From contig NC_063161.1 in NCBI RefSeq assembly GCF_023159225.1, positions 78,096,267 to 78,160,266 on the forward strand: a DNA stretch of 64,000 nucleotides, in the 5' to 3' direction. Source of the DNA: Perognathus longimembris pacificus (taxonomy: Eukaryota > Chordata > Mammalia > Rodentia > Heteromyidae). Each line of letters starts with the position of its first letter. The first letter of the stretch is position 1. Of this stretch, positions 33,800 through 44,999 are shown piece by piece. The notes beneath the pieces are model-generated. The model was not told the origin of the DNA. It was given only the letters and a program-made list of their open reading frames with translations, and made no database searches. The translations under genes were made by a program, and so were the position numbers.

Positions 33800-33860
33800 T
33801 TTAGTGTTGCTGGGGATCAAATCAAAGGGCTCTACTTCTGAGCAGTGTCCTTAGCCCTAG
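33800..33860 (-). mobile_element. Possible ID-like fragment
   Basis: GTTGCTGGGGATCAAATCAA followed by CTTCTGAGCAGTGTCC resembles a short reverse-complement ID remnant. Weak. Confidence 0.3.
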
Positions 33861-35340
33861 GGCATATAACATAAGAACATCCTTGGTACTTGATTCCTGT
33901 GTATTTAGGATGTGCACTTGTGTGAGCAGCTTTGGTACATGGATTCGTGCTCTGTGTGCCTGAGCCCTTTGCTGAGCATCCTTTGTAACTGAACATGCGG
34001 GTGGTCCTTCTGCAAGAGTGGCATCCCAGCCTCTGTGCCTTTGCTGCCATGTTAAATCCACAGGCAGGGCTTCAGGAACAGGAGCTCCTTCCTGTGGTTC
34101 TGCAGACAGTGGTCTACCTCTGAGGTTGGCTCTCCTCCTGTCTTGCACATGGTGTCCTTACCAGCGCTTTGATCCTGATGTGAAGGGATGTCACCTTCCT
34201 GACCCCACCTACCCTAATCACCTCTCAAAGGCCCCATCTCCAAAGTCTGTCCCTTGGAGTTAGGGCTTCAGCATACGAATCCAGAGAGGAGAATTGGGCC
34301 CACAGCAGCATGCATCTGGCAGTGGGTTGAGGTGGCTACTCTGTGCCAGTGCTGGCCAGGGCCCTGCCCATGGGACTCTAGAGCTCCTCAGAGAGATGAA
34401 TGGCCTTTCAGGGGCATGTCAGTGTTCCCTACCTGACAGCTGTGTTGGCCATTGGCCTGAGGACAGCAGCACAAGGCAAGGAGGAGAATGGCCCACAATG
34501 GTGTCCTGTAGTGTGACACAGAATTTTCCCTGCCACCCAGTCCAGCGAAGCAGTGGGGACTCCTATGGGAATCTCTCCACCACATGGCCCTGAACTTGCC
34601 TTCTGTGTGCCCTGTGCCCACTCCTGTGATGGGTAGTGAGGAAAGCAGAATTCATCCTCAGCCTCAAGCTGCTGTGCCACCCTTCTATGCTGTGCCGAGA
34701 TCCCACATGTGCTTGAGGATGTTCTTGTCAGTTCAGGACATTCTGGGTAAATTTCCTGTTGCAGCAGTAGTCGTCAGCAGATGAGATCCACACTAGGTGT
34801 GCTTTCAATCACGAGTGAGTGGACTTTACACCACCAAGCAATGTCTTCAGGGCTCAGTTTCCCCATTGCAGGATGAAGATAGTAAAGGGAAGAGCGTGAG
34901 TAGTTTTAATGGAACAGCACAATTGTGGGGCTCTGCTAGTGCTCCTCCATGTGCTGCTTCACATGGTTGCTTTAGAGAAGTGAGAGAGGAGCTAAGTCCT
35001 GGAATGAGGCAGTAGTGATACTGCCTTGTGCCAGGCATGGGGTGATGCTATGTCTTGCCTCTGGCAAAGTGACACTATTTGTTATGTGTTGTTTCTGATT
35101 TTACACGTGGAATAAAGTGACCTTATGAAAGTAACCTTATGTAGTTGGGGAACTAGGTTGGAACTGGTGTGTAGCTGGGGTGGGCTGTGGTTGGACCCCG
35201 GTAATGCGAATGCCTACGACCTCACTTGTCCTCATTTGAGTGGTCAGTGGCTGTATGGCTTTGGTCCTGTCTTAGGTGCAAGATTAGACCCACTTCTGGG
35301 AACAGATGGGACTGAATGTTCAGTCTTTTTCTTCCCTTAG

Positions 35341-35427
35341 GACTCCAGAAGACCTTTCCAAATTTGTGGTGGAGTTACAGCAGCGGGAGCTGTCCCTGAG
35401 GGAGAAGAACAATACCATCACCACCAG
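35341..35427 (+). CDS. MAD1L1: MAD1L1 internal coding exon (spindle assembly checkpoint protein MAD1)
   Basis: The exon encodes 29 codons beginning [17 protein letters not shown] and ending in a Ser/Arg/Lys-rich stretch before the donor. Human MAD1 (718 aa) has [17 protein letters not shown] at about residues 330-346, so this exon covers roughly residues 330-358. A pyrimidine-rich tract and TTAG acceptor end at 35340, and a CAG/gtagac donor starts at 35428. Its length is divisible by three: the first base completes a codon from the upstream exon and the last two bases begin a split codon, so skipping it would preserve frame. MAD1 is a nuclear-pore and kinetochore coiled-coil dimer that recruits MAD2 to unattached kinetochores. 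This segment lies in the long coiled coil, upstream of the MAD2-interaction motif and C-terminal RWD-type domain. The exon is intact, with conservative changes against human (R to K, A to S, K to R, D to E). No neighbouring MAD1L1 exon was recognised in the window. Confidence 0.93.
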
Positions 35428-35511
35428 GTAGACTGCTCACTTGGGGTGTGCATGGGGACTCCTTGCTCTAGGCTGTTGAGAGGAGACGGTGGGTACCCCT
35501 CTGGATCACTC

Positions 35512-35860
35512 AGTGTCTCAAGCTGTCTTTTGCTACTATCACGAAGTACCTGAGGCTGGTAGAGGTTTATTTATTAGCTCACATGTTTGGAAGGGCCTGG
35601 TGCTAACATCAGCTTGGCTCTGGTGGGGACTTCCTAGGGATAGACAGGGGCTCATGTGGGCAAAAAAGCACACCACCCCAGAGGAAGTTAGAAGAGGAAG
35701 AGGGCCAGGCACCCCTAATAGCTCTTGCACCTCCCTATACTTGTGTACCATGAAACCACTTTTACAAGACTTGGGAATGGCTGTGCTTCACAGCAGCTGA
35801 ATCTGCCCTAGTGGTTGGGGAGCTGGGGACTGGTAGCCATTAGCCCTGTTCTCATCACAA
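35512..35860 (-). mobile_element. MaLR (MLT1/MST-like) LTR fragment next to the exon
   Basis: GCTACTATCACGAAGTACCTG, AGAGGTTTATTTATTAGCTC and the following CATGTTTGGAAGGGCCTGG follow the reverse-complement order of a MaLR LTR 3' end. It begins about 85 bp past the exon donor, so it lies close to the splice site. Family assignment is from memory of the consensus. Confidence 0.5.
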
Positions 35861-36394
35861 GGTAGTGAAATGCAGCTTGAAGGCCTCATCAGTTTCATCT
35901 GGGGTACCTGCTTGTTGGCTTGCTGGTTCAGGTGTCCCTGCTTAGCTCTGAGCATTCCTGTCTTTGTGGGAGCCTGGAGTAGAAACCCTGCTCCTGGGGT
36001 GCCTGTGGTGTCTTCGTAGACACAATGTCCAGCTGTCTGGTGCCTCTGATTTCAGGTGACAAGATCTCTCCCCAGCAGACTTGAGCTGCAGGAAGACTTG
36101 TTTCCTAGCCTAGCAGGGGTCCAGAGGTGGGTGGCTCTACAGGTCCATTTAGGCCTGCCACTAGGTGTTTTCCCTTGGACCCTACATGCATGGTGTCTTT
36201 GCCTATACTACTTTTTTCCTGACTCCCGCTGGGTGCCTCCCATTCATTCCTGACACCTTGGATTACCTGGGTCATGGGATCAGGCTCCTTCAGTCCCAAG
36301 GACCATTGGGAGAAGCTGTGTGGCCATGATGAGGGGGAGAGTCCCATCTCGGGGATGGGCAGGTCTGTGAGGAGAGTTCAGAGCCAGCTTGCTT

Positions 36395-36625
36395 GCCATT
36401 GCTTATCAGGCCGAAGCCTCATTTTCCTGTGGAGATAGCTGTTTAATAATTTATTAGTAGCCAGAAGGAAGGGTTTCTTATTTTGGTGGCTGATGTCACT
36501 TTGAAAATTGGCTTTTAGAAGCAGCTGGTTATGTTGGACATAATCAAATCAGTTTGCTTTAAAAGCCCAAATGATAAAGATTGCCTTTTGCTTTCAAAGG
36601 CACTGTGAGATGAAACGGGTATGAG
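36395..36625. promoter_or_regulatory. Candidate conserved intronic regulatory element
   Basis: An AT-rich repeat-free island about 1 kb past the exon. It contains GCTTATCAGG at 36401-36410 and ATGATAAAGA at 36571-36580 (GATA-like), TAATAATTTATTAG near 36445, and CTTTCAAAGG at 36591-36600 (TCF/LEF-like). Motif-based call only. Confidence 0.35.
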
Positions 36626-37373
36626 GAGTGATTTGGAAGTAGAGCCTGGCAATCCCCTTCATTTTACTCTATGAAACAGAATGCACTATTAAGGGAAAGG
36701 AAACTTGTCTGCTTAACAGTGAGGTACTTTCTGTACTTCCCTGCTTTGACAAGTAGCAGTTAGATCAGTGTCTGCCCAGAGAGTCCCAAGGTCTGGGAGC
36801 TCCATGTGTTGTGCATACATGTGCCTATGCTTTTCTTTTGGGTTCGTTGTGGGGGCAGAGTGTCAGGAACAGCCTGTCCTGGGAGTAGGCTGTCCCTGTG
36901 ACTCCTGTCATCTGCCCCTGTCTCAGGACTCCTGTGTTCCCAGAGCCAATGTAGCTGCCCTAGGAAAGGTGAGCTCAAGGTGTCCCGTGCTTCACTCTCT
37001 GTGGCCTAGAGGTCACTGTGGGCTCTACTTACTGGCATCTCGGGACGCTGAAGTGAGGTCCCCAGTATCTTCCCCAGTCTGCCTCAGGGTGTTCGTCCAG
37101 GGCCAGTTTCATTTGGGATTCTGTGTGCTGGCCATTTGTGCTTTGGCTTCACATGGCCATGGCTCTTTGCTCTGGGAGGCTCCTGCAGAACATGTGCAAG
37201 GGCACATGGGCTGTGCAGCTGTGACAGATGGGGTGACCCATCAATCAGCACAAGGGACGCAGCAGCTGTCAGACACTGAGGGGAACTAGCCCAGGCATCA
37301 TGACTGAGATTAGAGATGTCCTCAGACTGCTGTGATGAGGCTAGGTAGGGCTACCAGGGCAATGTGGGATCCC

Positions 37374-37428
37374 CAGTGACAATGGGCAAATGACAGTGGG
37401 CAAATGTTGCCCACTGCCCATTGTACTG
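37374..37428. other. Strong imperfect hairpin, 22 paired bases
   Basis: CAGT (37374) pairs with ACTG (37425), ACAATGGG (37379) with CCCATTGT (37417), and CAGTGGGCAA (37394) with TTGCCCACTG (37407) around a 3-nt ATG loop. A single-base bulge and a 7-nt bulge lie on the 5' arm. It matches no repeat family I recognise. It is shorter than a typical pre-miRNA. Confidence 0.7.
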
Positions 37429-38167
37429 TTGCTCATGAAACACGGCTTGTTTTGGGGCACACTCTTCCTCCATTGTGCAGAACTGCTGTTGGTTTCTGTG
37501 CTCGTTGGCTCAGTAACTTGGTGTCTGTCCCAGACTCAGTGAGTGTTTAAGTCCTGGAGGTCTGTCTCCTCCCTGGAGTTTTTATGTTGTCTGTGTAGTT
37601 TGGACTCCCATCTGTGTCTCTGCAGTTACTGCACTAGACATACTGAGCTCTTGTGTGAATGAGAGGTGGGGAAGTAGACCATCCTGTATCTGGTATTGAG
37701 GGAGCCTGAGCAGAAGGTCATCACCTGTGTCTTCAGGAAGAGCATATGTTGTACCATAGCATTACCAATAGCCAAGAGTGGCTGCCATTGAGTTTTCTGC
37801 CATTGTGATCTATCTGGCTTTGACCCATGTTACTGACGAAGTCTATGTTGACTGAGATTGCTCTTTCCTAATGTTTTTGGCTCTGTAGAGCTTGAGGCTG
37901 GACCTGTTGGTGATGAGGCTTTTATTTCCTTCTGATTGGGCTGGTGTCTTAGAGACAAGAAATTTATTGAGCCCGTTTCAAGGGCAAGAGATGAGGATGG
38001 GCCACATTTGTAGGTAGGGAGGAGCTGGCAGCTTTGTTCAGGTTTATTCAACTGTCTTTATCTCAGAATGGACAGAATGTCTTTAGGGCTGTTTAGAGGA
38101 TTGTGCATCTGGAGTTCAATAGCCCTTGATGATTTGTGGCAATGTAGTGATATGCTTTGTGTGTGTG

Positions 38168-38232
38168 TGTGTTTCTGGGGATTAAACCCAGGGCCTTGTG
38201 CATGCTAGGTGAGCACTCTACCACTGAGCCTT
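38168..38232 (-). mobile_element. ID-like monomer
   Basis: TCTGGGGATTAAACCCAGGG, GTGCATGCTAGGTGAGCAC and CTACCACTGAGCC give the reverse complement of an ID/tRNA-Ala-like monomer, beside a TG repeat (38158-38171). There is no Geo partner. Confidence 0.7.
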
Positions 38233-39994
38233 GGTGGGTGGATAAGAAGGATCCCTTTGGTTGGCTATGCAGCCAGGAGTAGGTCCTTTGCTTAGTGGAC
38301 AAAGAGCCTGCAGAATGTTAGAAGCATACATTTGCATGCAGCTCCCTGAGAGGGCCATCATGGAAGGCTGTTTATCCCTTTCTGAAAGGCTTTGTAGAGA
38401 CAGGGTACCATCCATCACTAATATGAATGGGTCTGTCTGTGCGTGTCTCCCCACCCTCTTCACCTCTGGATGGAATCTGATTACAGTGTGAAGGAATTTT
38501 GCCTTTTGGCAGCCCTTCCCTCCGTTTTGGCTCTTTGAATCTGATAATGTCCCTCCTGGTTCTGTGGCTGAGGATAAGGCTTATAGACAAATGTCTACAC
38601 AATCCTCACTTGCTGTTCTCTGCACAGGGTTCATCAGGCCTGCCCAGAGCCTCTGTGCTCTCACAGGATTCATTAATGTTGGGAGGCAGAGGCACCCCAC
38701 ATACCACTGGGTTACCCCCTGACTGCTGCCTCACCTCTGCTGCTGGCTACACTATTATCCTGCTGATCATGAGGGATAGGCACTGAGCTATAGGGAAGAG
38801 GCACTGAGCTGAGGAAGAATCAGAATTAGGAAGCATGTACCAGGGTCCCAGGGGCTCTGCTGTTTGGGGTTCCTCTCCTTTGCTGGAAATACATGTCACA
38901 CTTTGCAGAGAGAGTGAAGGGAGCATGGCCTGTAATGACCTGTCTGGGTTCTGATGTTTAGTGTTGTCACCTGTTGTCAGGTGGGCACTGAGGGAATGAG
39001 AGCAGTCTATGCTAGTGGACATGTGCTGCCCAAGCACCAGGCTCAGTGTGTCCTCAGCAGCATGTGACTTCTCTCGGGTAGACACGGATATTATTACGAC
39101 TTTGCACCTAGGGAACATGAGCTCCAGCTTGTTCTGCTGCAAAGTGGTAGAAATAGGGTTGGACTACAGGGCTTGTGTGCTGCTCTTGAAGGGGGAATAC
39201 AAGTTTCTGTGGAGTGCTGGGCCCATGCCCCTCATTTCACTTCCTCAGCAGAGAGAGACCATGGGGCTGCACATCCTTAGTACTTGGTATTATCCAGCTT
39301 TCCTCTGTGCACCTTAAGGTAGTCTGTAGAACCAGTGGAGATGAGCTGCTAGGTGATGTGGGCATGGGTGCTTCTACTTGTTGGTCTGTTTGGCTACTTT
39401 AGATGGCCCAGCTAGGCTTTTCAGAAGGCTCTATATAGTCAGCCTTCAAGTGCTACCACCCAGGCAAGAATTGCATTCACCTTGGCATACTAATGGCAGC
39501 TGATCTGGAAAGTCACCTATTGCTGCCTCTGAATCACTTAAAGTCCTGGTCCTTCCTGGACGCTTGCAGAATTTCCTTGGGCCATGCAGGGCCATTCTCT
39601 TGAGTCTGCCTTTTGGGAGGAACTGCATTCTTGTTTAGCAAAGGAGTCTTAGGAAGCAGGTGAGGAGGTCATCATCCTGTCCATATAGCTGAGATTGTTT
39701 ACTTGCCACCCCTGTTGCCTCCCAAGAGTGAGTTAAGATCAGAATCATAGTCGTAATTCTTAGTGCTCTTTGTCCAAAGCAGTTAGCCAATCTCTCAAAA
39801 CATCTTGTAGTATAATGAGGCCTTGTCACTTTTGTCAGCTGGTGTTTGTGTGAGTTATAGTGCTCTCGAGCTGTCCAGAGACCAGCAAGGCCAGTGACAG
39901 GCACCCAGGATTCATGATGCTAGGACGTGCTTCTGCCTCTGAGTGACTGTCAATATGTGCCCCTGTGCTAGTGATGATGGTGAACAGTCACCAC

Positions 39995-40195
39995 CGGCTC
40001 TAAGCACAGGCTGCCCATGTTCAAATTTCAGCTCCACCTTGGAGGAGTGCTTTGTCCTTGAACAGTTTAGTCTTTCCACAGCTCACAGTCAGAATGGCAG
40101 CAATTACAGCTCTGGTGTTGTGAGGATGAAGTTAACAATGTCTGAAAGCTGTGGTGGAGGCCTGGCACAGTGAGGTATTGGCTCCTAATAATGGA
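39995..40195 (+). mobile_element. MIR-like ancient SINE
   Basis: TGTTCAAATTTCAGCTCCACC, TTGTGAGGATGAAGTTAACA and AGGCCTGGCACAGTG follow the MIR order. Diverged but ordered. Confidence 0.6.
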
Positions 40196-40660
40196 GAAAT
40201 AATCATTGTCCCTTTTTGTGCTGCACCAAGATCAGTGGCTCTTGAATGTTAGGGAGCTGGCACTGGTGAGCTCCCATTGGGCATCACAGGTGAGATGAGC
40301 CTCTGTTGTGTAGCTAGCAGCAACAGTCAGAGGGGTTGTGTTTATGTCATGGTGGAGATGTTGGATTTGATATGGTAGGTACAGTGGGTAAGACAAAAAG
40401 AGTGATGACATAGCTGGCTCTGCCCTGGCCTGGACCACATCCTGCAGCTGCGGCCCCTGCCAGGTCTCATGCTTGTCTTAGCCAGTTACAGTCTTGGCTT
40501 GAGTTAGCCCCTGGGGTTGTTAGGAACAGAGACAGAAGACTTGCCATGGCCATTTGGCTTTTGATGTCACTCAATGTAAATGGGCTTTGGCAGAGGTGTC
40601 GAGCCTGTTTGTGTCTGATCAGCTGTTTCACATGTCTTCCGTGGCAGCCCCTACAATGCC

Positions 40661-41018
40661 CCATTCTTCCAGGCCTGGAGTCTGCCCCCTGTCTGTATTG
40701 GTGTTCTTGGCATCCTATTCTAGAATGGGAGCCTCTGCTGCCTATCTGTATTGATGTCCCAGGCACATGGCTCCATCTTTCCCGATTCGGAGCCCCTGCC
40801 CTCTGTCTCCATTATTGTCCCAGTCACCATGGTTCCTGGCACACCATCTTTCCAGACTTGGAGCTCCTGCCCCCCATCTGTATTGGTATCCATAGCTCTT
40901 GGCACCCATTCTTCCAGACCTGAGGCCCCTTCCCTCTGTATTGGTGGCTTAGTCACCATGGACCTGGCACCCATCCTTCTACATCTAGAGCCTGTGGCCC
41001 TGTCTCCAGCCTTATTGG
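40661..41018 (+). repeat. Diverged minisatellite, about six units of 52-69 bp
   Basis: Each unit contains a CCATCTTTCCAGACTTGGAG-like segment, a CCTGCCCTCTGTCT-like segment, TGTATTGGTG-like sequence and CATGG...CCTGGCA. Units begin near 40661, 40713, 40772, 40842, 40905 and 40970. They differ from each other substantially, so the array is old. Open frames across it reflect the repeat, not a gene. Confidence 0.8.
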
Positions 41019-41089
41019 AAGCATGTGCTCCTGAAGTGCATCTCTTTCTTCCATGCTAGAGTGGCATGCCACTCTGTTACCACTTTTCC

Positions 41090-41500
41090 TTCAGATGACA
41101 AGAAGTTCTGTCATACTTACCTGTATTTGCTTTTTAGGCCACTTGTTTTCCATATAGCTTTCTGAGGGGATCTTTAAAGATTAGGTGTGTTATCCTTACC
41201 CCTAAGCCCTCTGTGACTCTTAGATGGTTGGCAGCCTCCCCTGTAAAGTATGCACCCTGCCCCTGACTCCTGCCAGCTTCTCTGGCTGACCTCCTTCACT
41301 CTTTGGATACCTTTGCCCTTCCTGCTTCTCCTCTGTCTTCCTGACCTGTCTCTTGATTGGTCCCTGTGCTTTTTTCAGTGTTGGCCTTATTTTACTTCCT
41401 CTGGTGGCCTTCGCAGACCCATCTATGTTAGACCTCCACTGGAATATATGTTATGTAATTACGTTTGTTTGCCTGTGTTTGTATTTAGTGAAGAGTGAAT
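41090..41500 (+). mobile_element. L2-like ancient LINE fragment
   Basis: CTGACCTCCTTCACTCTTTG followed by CCTTTGCCCTTCCTGCTTCT and a GTTTGTTTGCCTGTGTTTG end resemble L2 3' sequence. Tentative. Confidence 0.4.
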
Positions 41501-41964
41501 GAGTGAGATGAAAAGGTGAAGGGCACTGGTATACAAGCCTTGAGCTTCAACCCTTCCTTGAAGACCTTCTTGCTTTTCTCACATCCTTGTGAAAGCGGTA
41601 AGCAACCATTGGCTCAGCCTGCTCAGTGTCCTAGAGTCCTGCCAGGGTTCCCACTTGCCTTGACTTTTCTGGACCAACCTCCACCCTCTCCTACCTGGGC
41701 TACTCAGGTCTCAGCTCTGCAACAGCAGCAGCAGTGATGGAGCCTGACAAGTCATTTTTCTCCCACCCTGGAGTGCCACAGCTGTGATGTATCCTTTAAA
41801 GTCCCATGGTCCTGTAAACTTGGACCTCTGCTCATCTGTGTACATTCTTGACCTAGTCACACTGAGCTGCAGCAGGCTGGGCCTGTCCCTGACCTGGAGC
41901 TTTTGCCCTGGCTCACCTTCCTAGGGTATCTGTTCGGACTTCTTGCCCACCTGTAAAAGGCACC

Positions 41965-42160
41965 CCATCTACCAGGTGCCCCCCCCCCCCCCCGACCTGG
42001 CTTCTCTACTCATTGTACTGCTTGTCTTCTTATTCATGCTCATGTTGTGACTCTCTTCCCAGGTAGCATGTGAACTCCACCAGCTGGTGGGGATCTTGGA
42101 ACTATGGCTCATGTCTAATCCATGCCCAAGAATTATTCGTTGAGTAAACACATCTTTCCT
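41965..42160 (+). mobile_element. L2 3'-end fragment
   Basis: Begins near a C16 run at 41979-41994. GTAGCATGTGAACTCCACCA, ATCCATGCCCAAGAATTATT and GTTGAGTAAACAC follow the L2 terminal order. Confidence 0.5.
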
Positions 42161-42770
42161 GGCTGTCCCATCAGCTCCTTGAGAGTGGAAGTGATGGCCC
42201 TGGGTTTCTGTGGGCCTGTGATGTTGATGTGGCTGTGAGTTGTATGTGTGTGGTATCCATGTCTCCTCACCCAGTTGTCCCTGTCCCCTGATTTCCAGAA
42301 ATTTGGTTACCTGATTGGCCAGGGTGACAACAGCTGAGGTTGGTGAGTTGGTGCCTTGTGTTGTCTGTGGCTGGCCAGACACTGGCCTCTGGCTCCCATC
42401 CTGTCTGTAGTATGTTAGTTCTTGCTCGGCCTCCACCAGAAGAACGGTTTAGCACAGTGGCACAGCCCCCCTGGAGGGTGTGCTTTACTGTTTGCCCTTT
42501 CATAAGTGGTGGGCTGTCAAGTCTCCCTGTAAACTGTACCTGGGAAGCTGCATAGGCCTCTGTCTGAGGCTATCCCAAAGTGGGAGTGACCCAGTGTTGT
42601 GTTCAGTTAGGGCTTTGCTGTCCAGCAGGCCTCATGGGCAGTGTGGCTCTCCAGGTGGTCGCTCTGTGGGGTGCTAGTCATCAATTATATCAACTTGGAC
42701 TGTGTGCTGCTGTGGATTGTGCAGTGTGGGGACAAAGGAGATGTAGATAAGCTGCCTGAGAGGAGGAGCT

Positions 42771-42820
42771 GTGTGTGTGTATGTGTGTGTGTGTGTGTGT
42801 ACGTGCACACACACACACAC
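42771..42820. repeat. (TG)n followed by (CA)n hairpin-forming microsatellite
   Basis: A GT run, an ACGTGC turn and an AC run of similar length give a long self-complementary, alternating purine-pyrimidine stretch. Confidence 0.9.
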
Positions 42821-43668
42821 ATTTGTAGATACTAAGAAGCGCTGAAACAATGTGAAGTGGTGAAGTGTGTGTGACAGTGGGGCAGATAAATTTATTTCTT
42901 GACTACAAAGTACATTAGGGGATGTTTCAGGATGTAGGTTTTGATTATATTTTAGAATATCAGAGCTAGAATTCTGGGGGAAACTTGAAACGAAACAAGA
43001 CAGCCCCAGATGTGAACACCTGCAGAATAACAGGGCAAACATGAGCCCTGGCCCATGGTTGTCCTGTGAAGGAGGCTCCTGCTGTCAGCCTCACGGTGGC
43101 CTGGGGACTGTCAGTCCATGAGAGGTGGCTGAGCTGGTAGGCTCTGGTTGTGGGCAGGTGGGATTTGCTTGGGAGTGAGGCTCATGAGTCCAGGCAGGCT
43201 CTTGCTAGCCTTCCTCTCCTCAGGGCAGTGGACTCTGTGGTCCCCTCTTGGAAGGTTGGGGTTCTCTGGCTGTAGAATCTGCCATGGGCTTTGTGTGTCC
43301 TGTTTCTAGTTTTTATGTCATATCTGGGCTGATTCTAGGCCAATTTTCCAAATATCCACCTGCACGGTGCCTGATGTGTTTGCTGGGTGTGGCCTTCAGG
43401 TTGCTCGTGTTAGATTGACCTAGTCCAATGATGGCCTGGGGGCACAATGGCACCCAAGTCAAAGTGGCTTCAGGCCAGTGTGTCACTAGGGCAGAACCCC
43501 TGTAGCCATTATCTTTGTCTCTGAAGTGCTTCTCAGGCTGAGATTGGAGCACAACCACTCATCACAGCCCTTCCTCTTACTAGAGGTCATGGTCACAGCA
43601 TGTCCAGCAGTCTGCATCTTTCTGGAGTCAGCTTTCTTCTGGTTTCCTTGGCTGTAGAACAGACCCAG

Positions 43669-43812
43669 CAGGGCTGGGAATATGGCCTAGTGGCAAGAGT
43701 GCTTGCCTCGAATACATTAAGCCCTGGGTTCGATTCCCCAGCACCACATATATAGAAAATGGCCAAAAGTGGTGCTGTGGCTCAAGTCCTAGAGTGCTAG
43801 CCTTGAGCAAAA
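43669..43812 (+). mobile_element. 3'-shortened IDL-Geo SINE ending at the internal A-run
   Basis: The complete IDL monomer and the first half of Geo are present, stopping after CCTTGAGCAAAA where full copies continue with GAAGCCAGGGACAG. AGAACAGACCCAG flanks it at 43656-43668 and 43813-43825, so the shortened form is what inserted. Confidence 0.92.
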
Positions 43813-44999
43813 AGAACAGACCCAGTGAACTGCTGCTAAAGGCCCATTCTTGGGGTGCAGTCCACTCTCTATAAACTTGGTGTCAGGCACCTAATGCTCA
43901 AAAGAGCCTCTAAGTATACCAGGTACCCCCAAAGCTGTATCATGAAGGGATTACAAAAAGCATGTTTCGGTGATAAGGCATATCTATGTGGTTCCAGCTG
44001 AAATGTGATTACTGCTTCTCATGTTGACTCTGCAGAGCTGTCATAGCCTTTGAACTCCTGGCTCTCTGCTTAGTAGTCTACTGCTCATTTTGGTTCTCAA
44101 ATGCCCTCTTCCCATCTGAGGATTTTGGCAGGGAAAGATTGCCCAGTGGTCCTGTTCTAGGGGCTGATTGGCAGAGCTGGATCTCTGGGCCATCAGTGTG
44201 GGGATAATCCTTGGATGGGCTGGCACCTGCCTGCAGTAGCTGCCTTTGGACATGAGGTGGTGCCTGCAGCACTTGGAGCCAGTTTTCTCCTTGCAGGGTT
44301 CCTCCTGGGGCTTCTTGTGGTATTGTTGGGCCCGCTTATGCATTCTGTGGTCAATTAGAGGGAGAGGGAGAACGGGAAGGAGTGAATGAACTGAAAGACT
44401 GTGAGATGAGTGAGCATCTGTCACAGGTGTCTCCTGTAGTTCTCTTCCTTCTTGTGCTGCCATATTCTCTGCCTTTCAGTTCTTTTCTGGTCAGTTCTAC
44501 TGAAGCACAGTGGGGGACAAGAGGGTGTAGTCCTGAGCTGTGCTGCCTACTCTTAGTGGGCTGTAGCCCTGCTTGATGACAAGCCTTCTTCCAGCTTTGC
44601 CCTGGGCTCTATCATGTGTCAAGATGCTTTTGTCCTGCTTCTGGTCCAGAGATTAAGTGCTTGTCCTTCCTTCTGGGGTCGTCTGGTCCATCTTGTGCTC
44701 CTGAAATGTCTGGGCTCCTCACTAAAACTTGCTGGGTTTTCTGGCTGTAGCCACTGATGTGTGATCCTGTAGGGTTGTGTTGACAGATGAATGGGGCCTT
44801 CAGGTGATGAGCTGCCAAGTACAGCCCAGGCCTGGGCTGAAGGCCCTCAGGCTGAGGTCTTGCCCTGCATACAGCAGAAGGTTGGGCATGCTCCAGCCTC
44901 AGGACAAGGACCCTCTATGACTGTGGGATCCACCTGCCACTATCTTGGAGTTGAGAGGGCCAGGCTTCATGAACCTGCTGGCTCAGCCAACTTGTGTTG

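Larger units (their letters stand above)
1..35340 (+). other. MAD1L1: Intron upstream of the MAD1L1 exon
   Basis: No other MAD1L1 coding segment was found on the + strand before the exon acceptor, so the interval is read as intron. It is dominated by retroposons, listed individually. Stretches with no recognised feature are roughly 603-1950, 2360-4080, 5220-6050, 7535-8280, 22310-23840 (apart from the exon-like segment at 22977), 24945-26060, 26170-27060, 28740-28960, 29290-30170 and 32100-35340. The many short open frames there show no family resemblance or conserved motif. Confidence 0.75.

Noticed and set aside
36768..37289. A 173-codon open frame on the + strand
   Set aside because: No recognisable domain or homologue, Cys/Leu-rich composition typical of intronic translation, and no matching splice structure.
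40546..40923. Repetitive peptide frames over the minisatellite
   Set aside because: The repetition comes from the ~60-bp DNA array in all frames, with no conserved codon usage.
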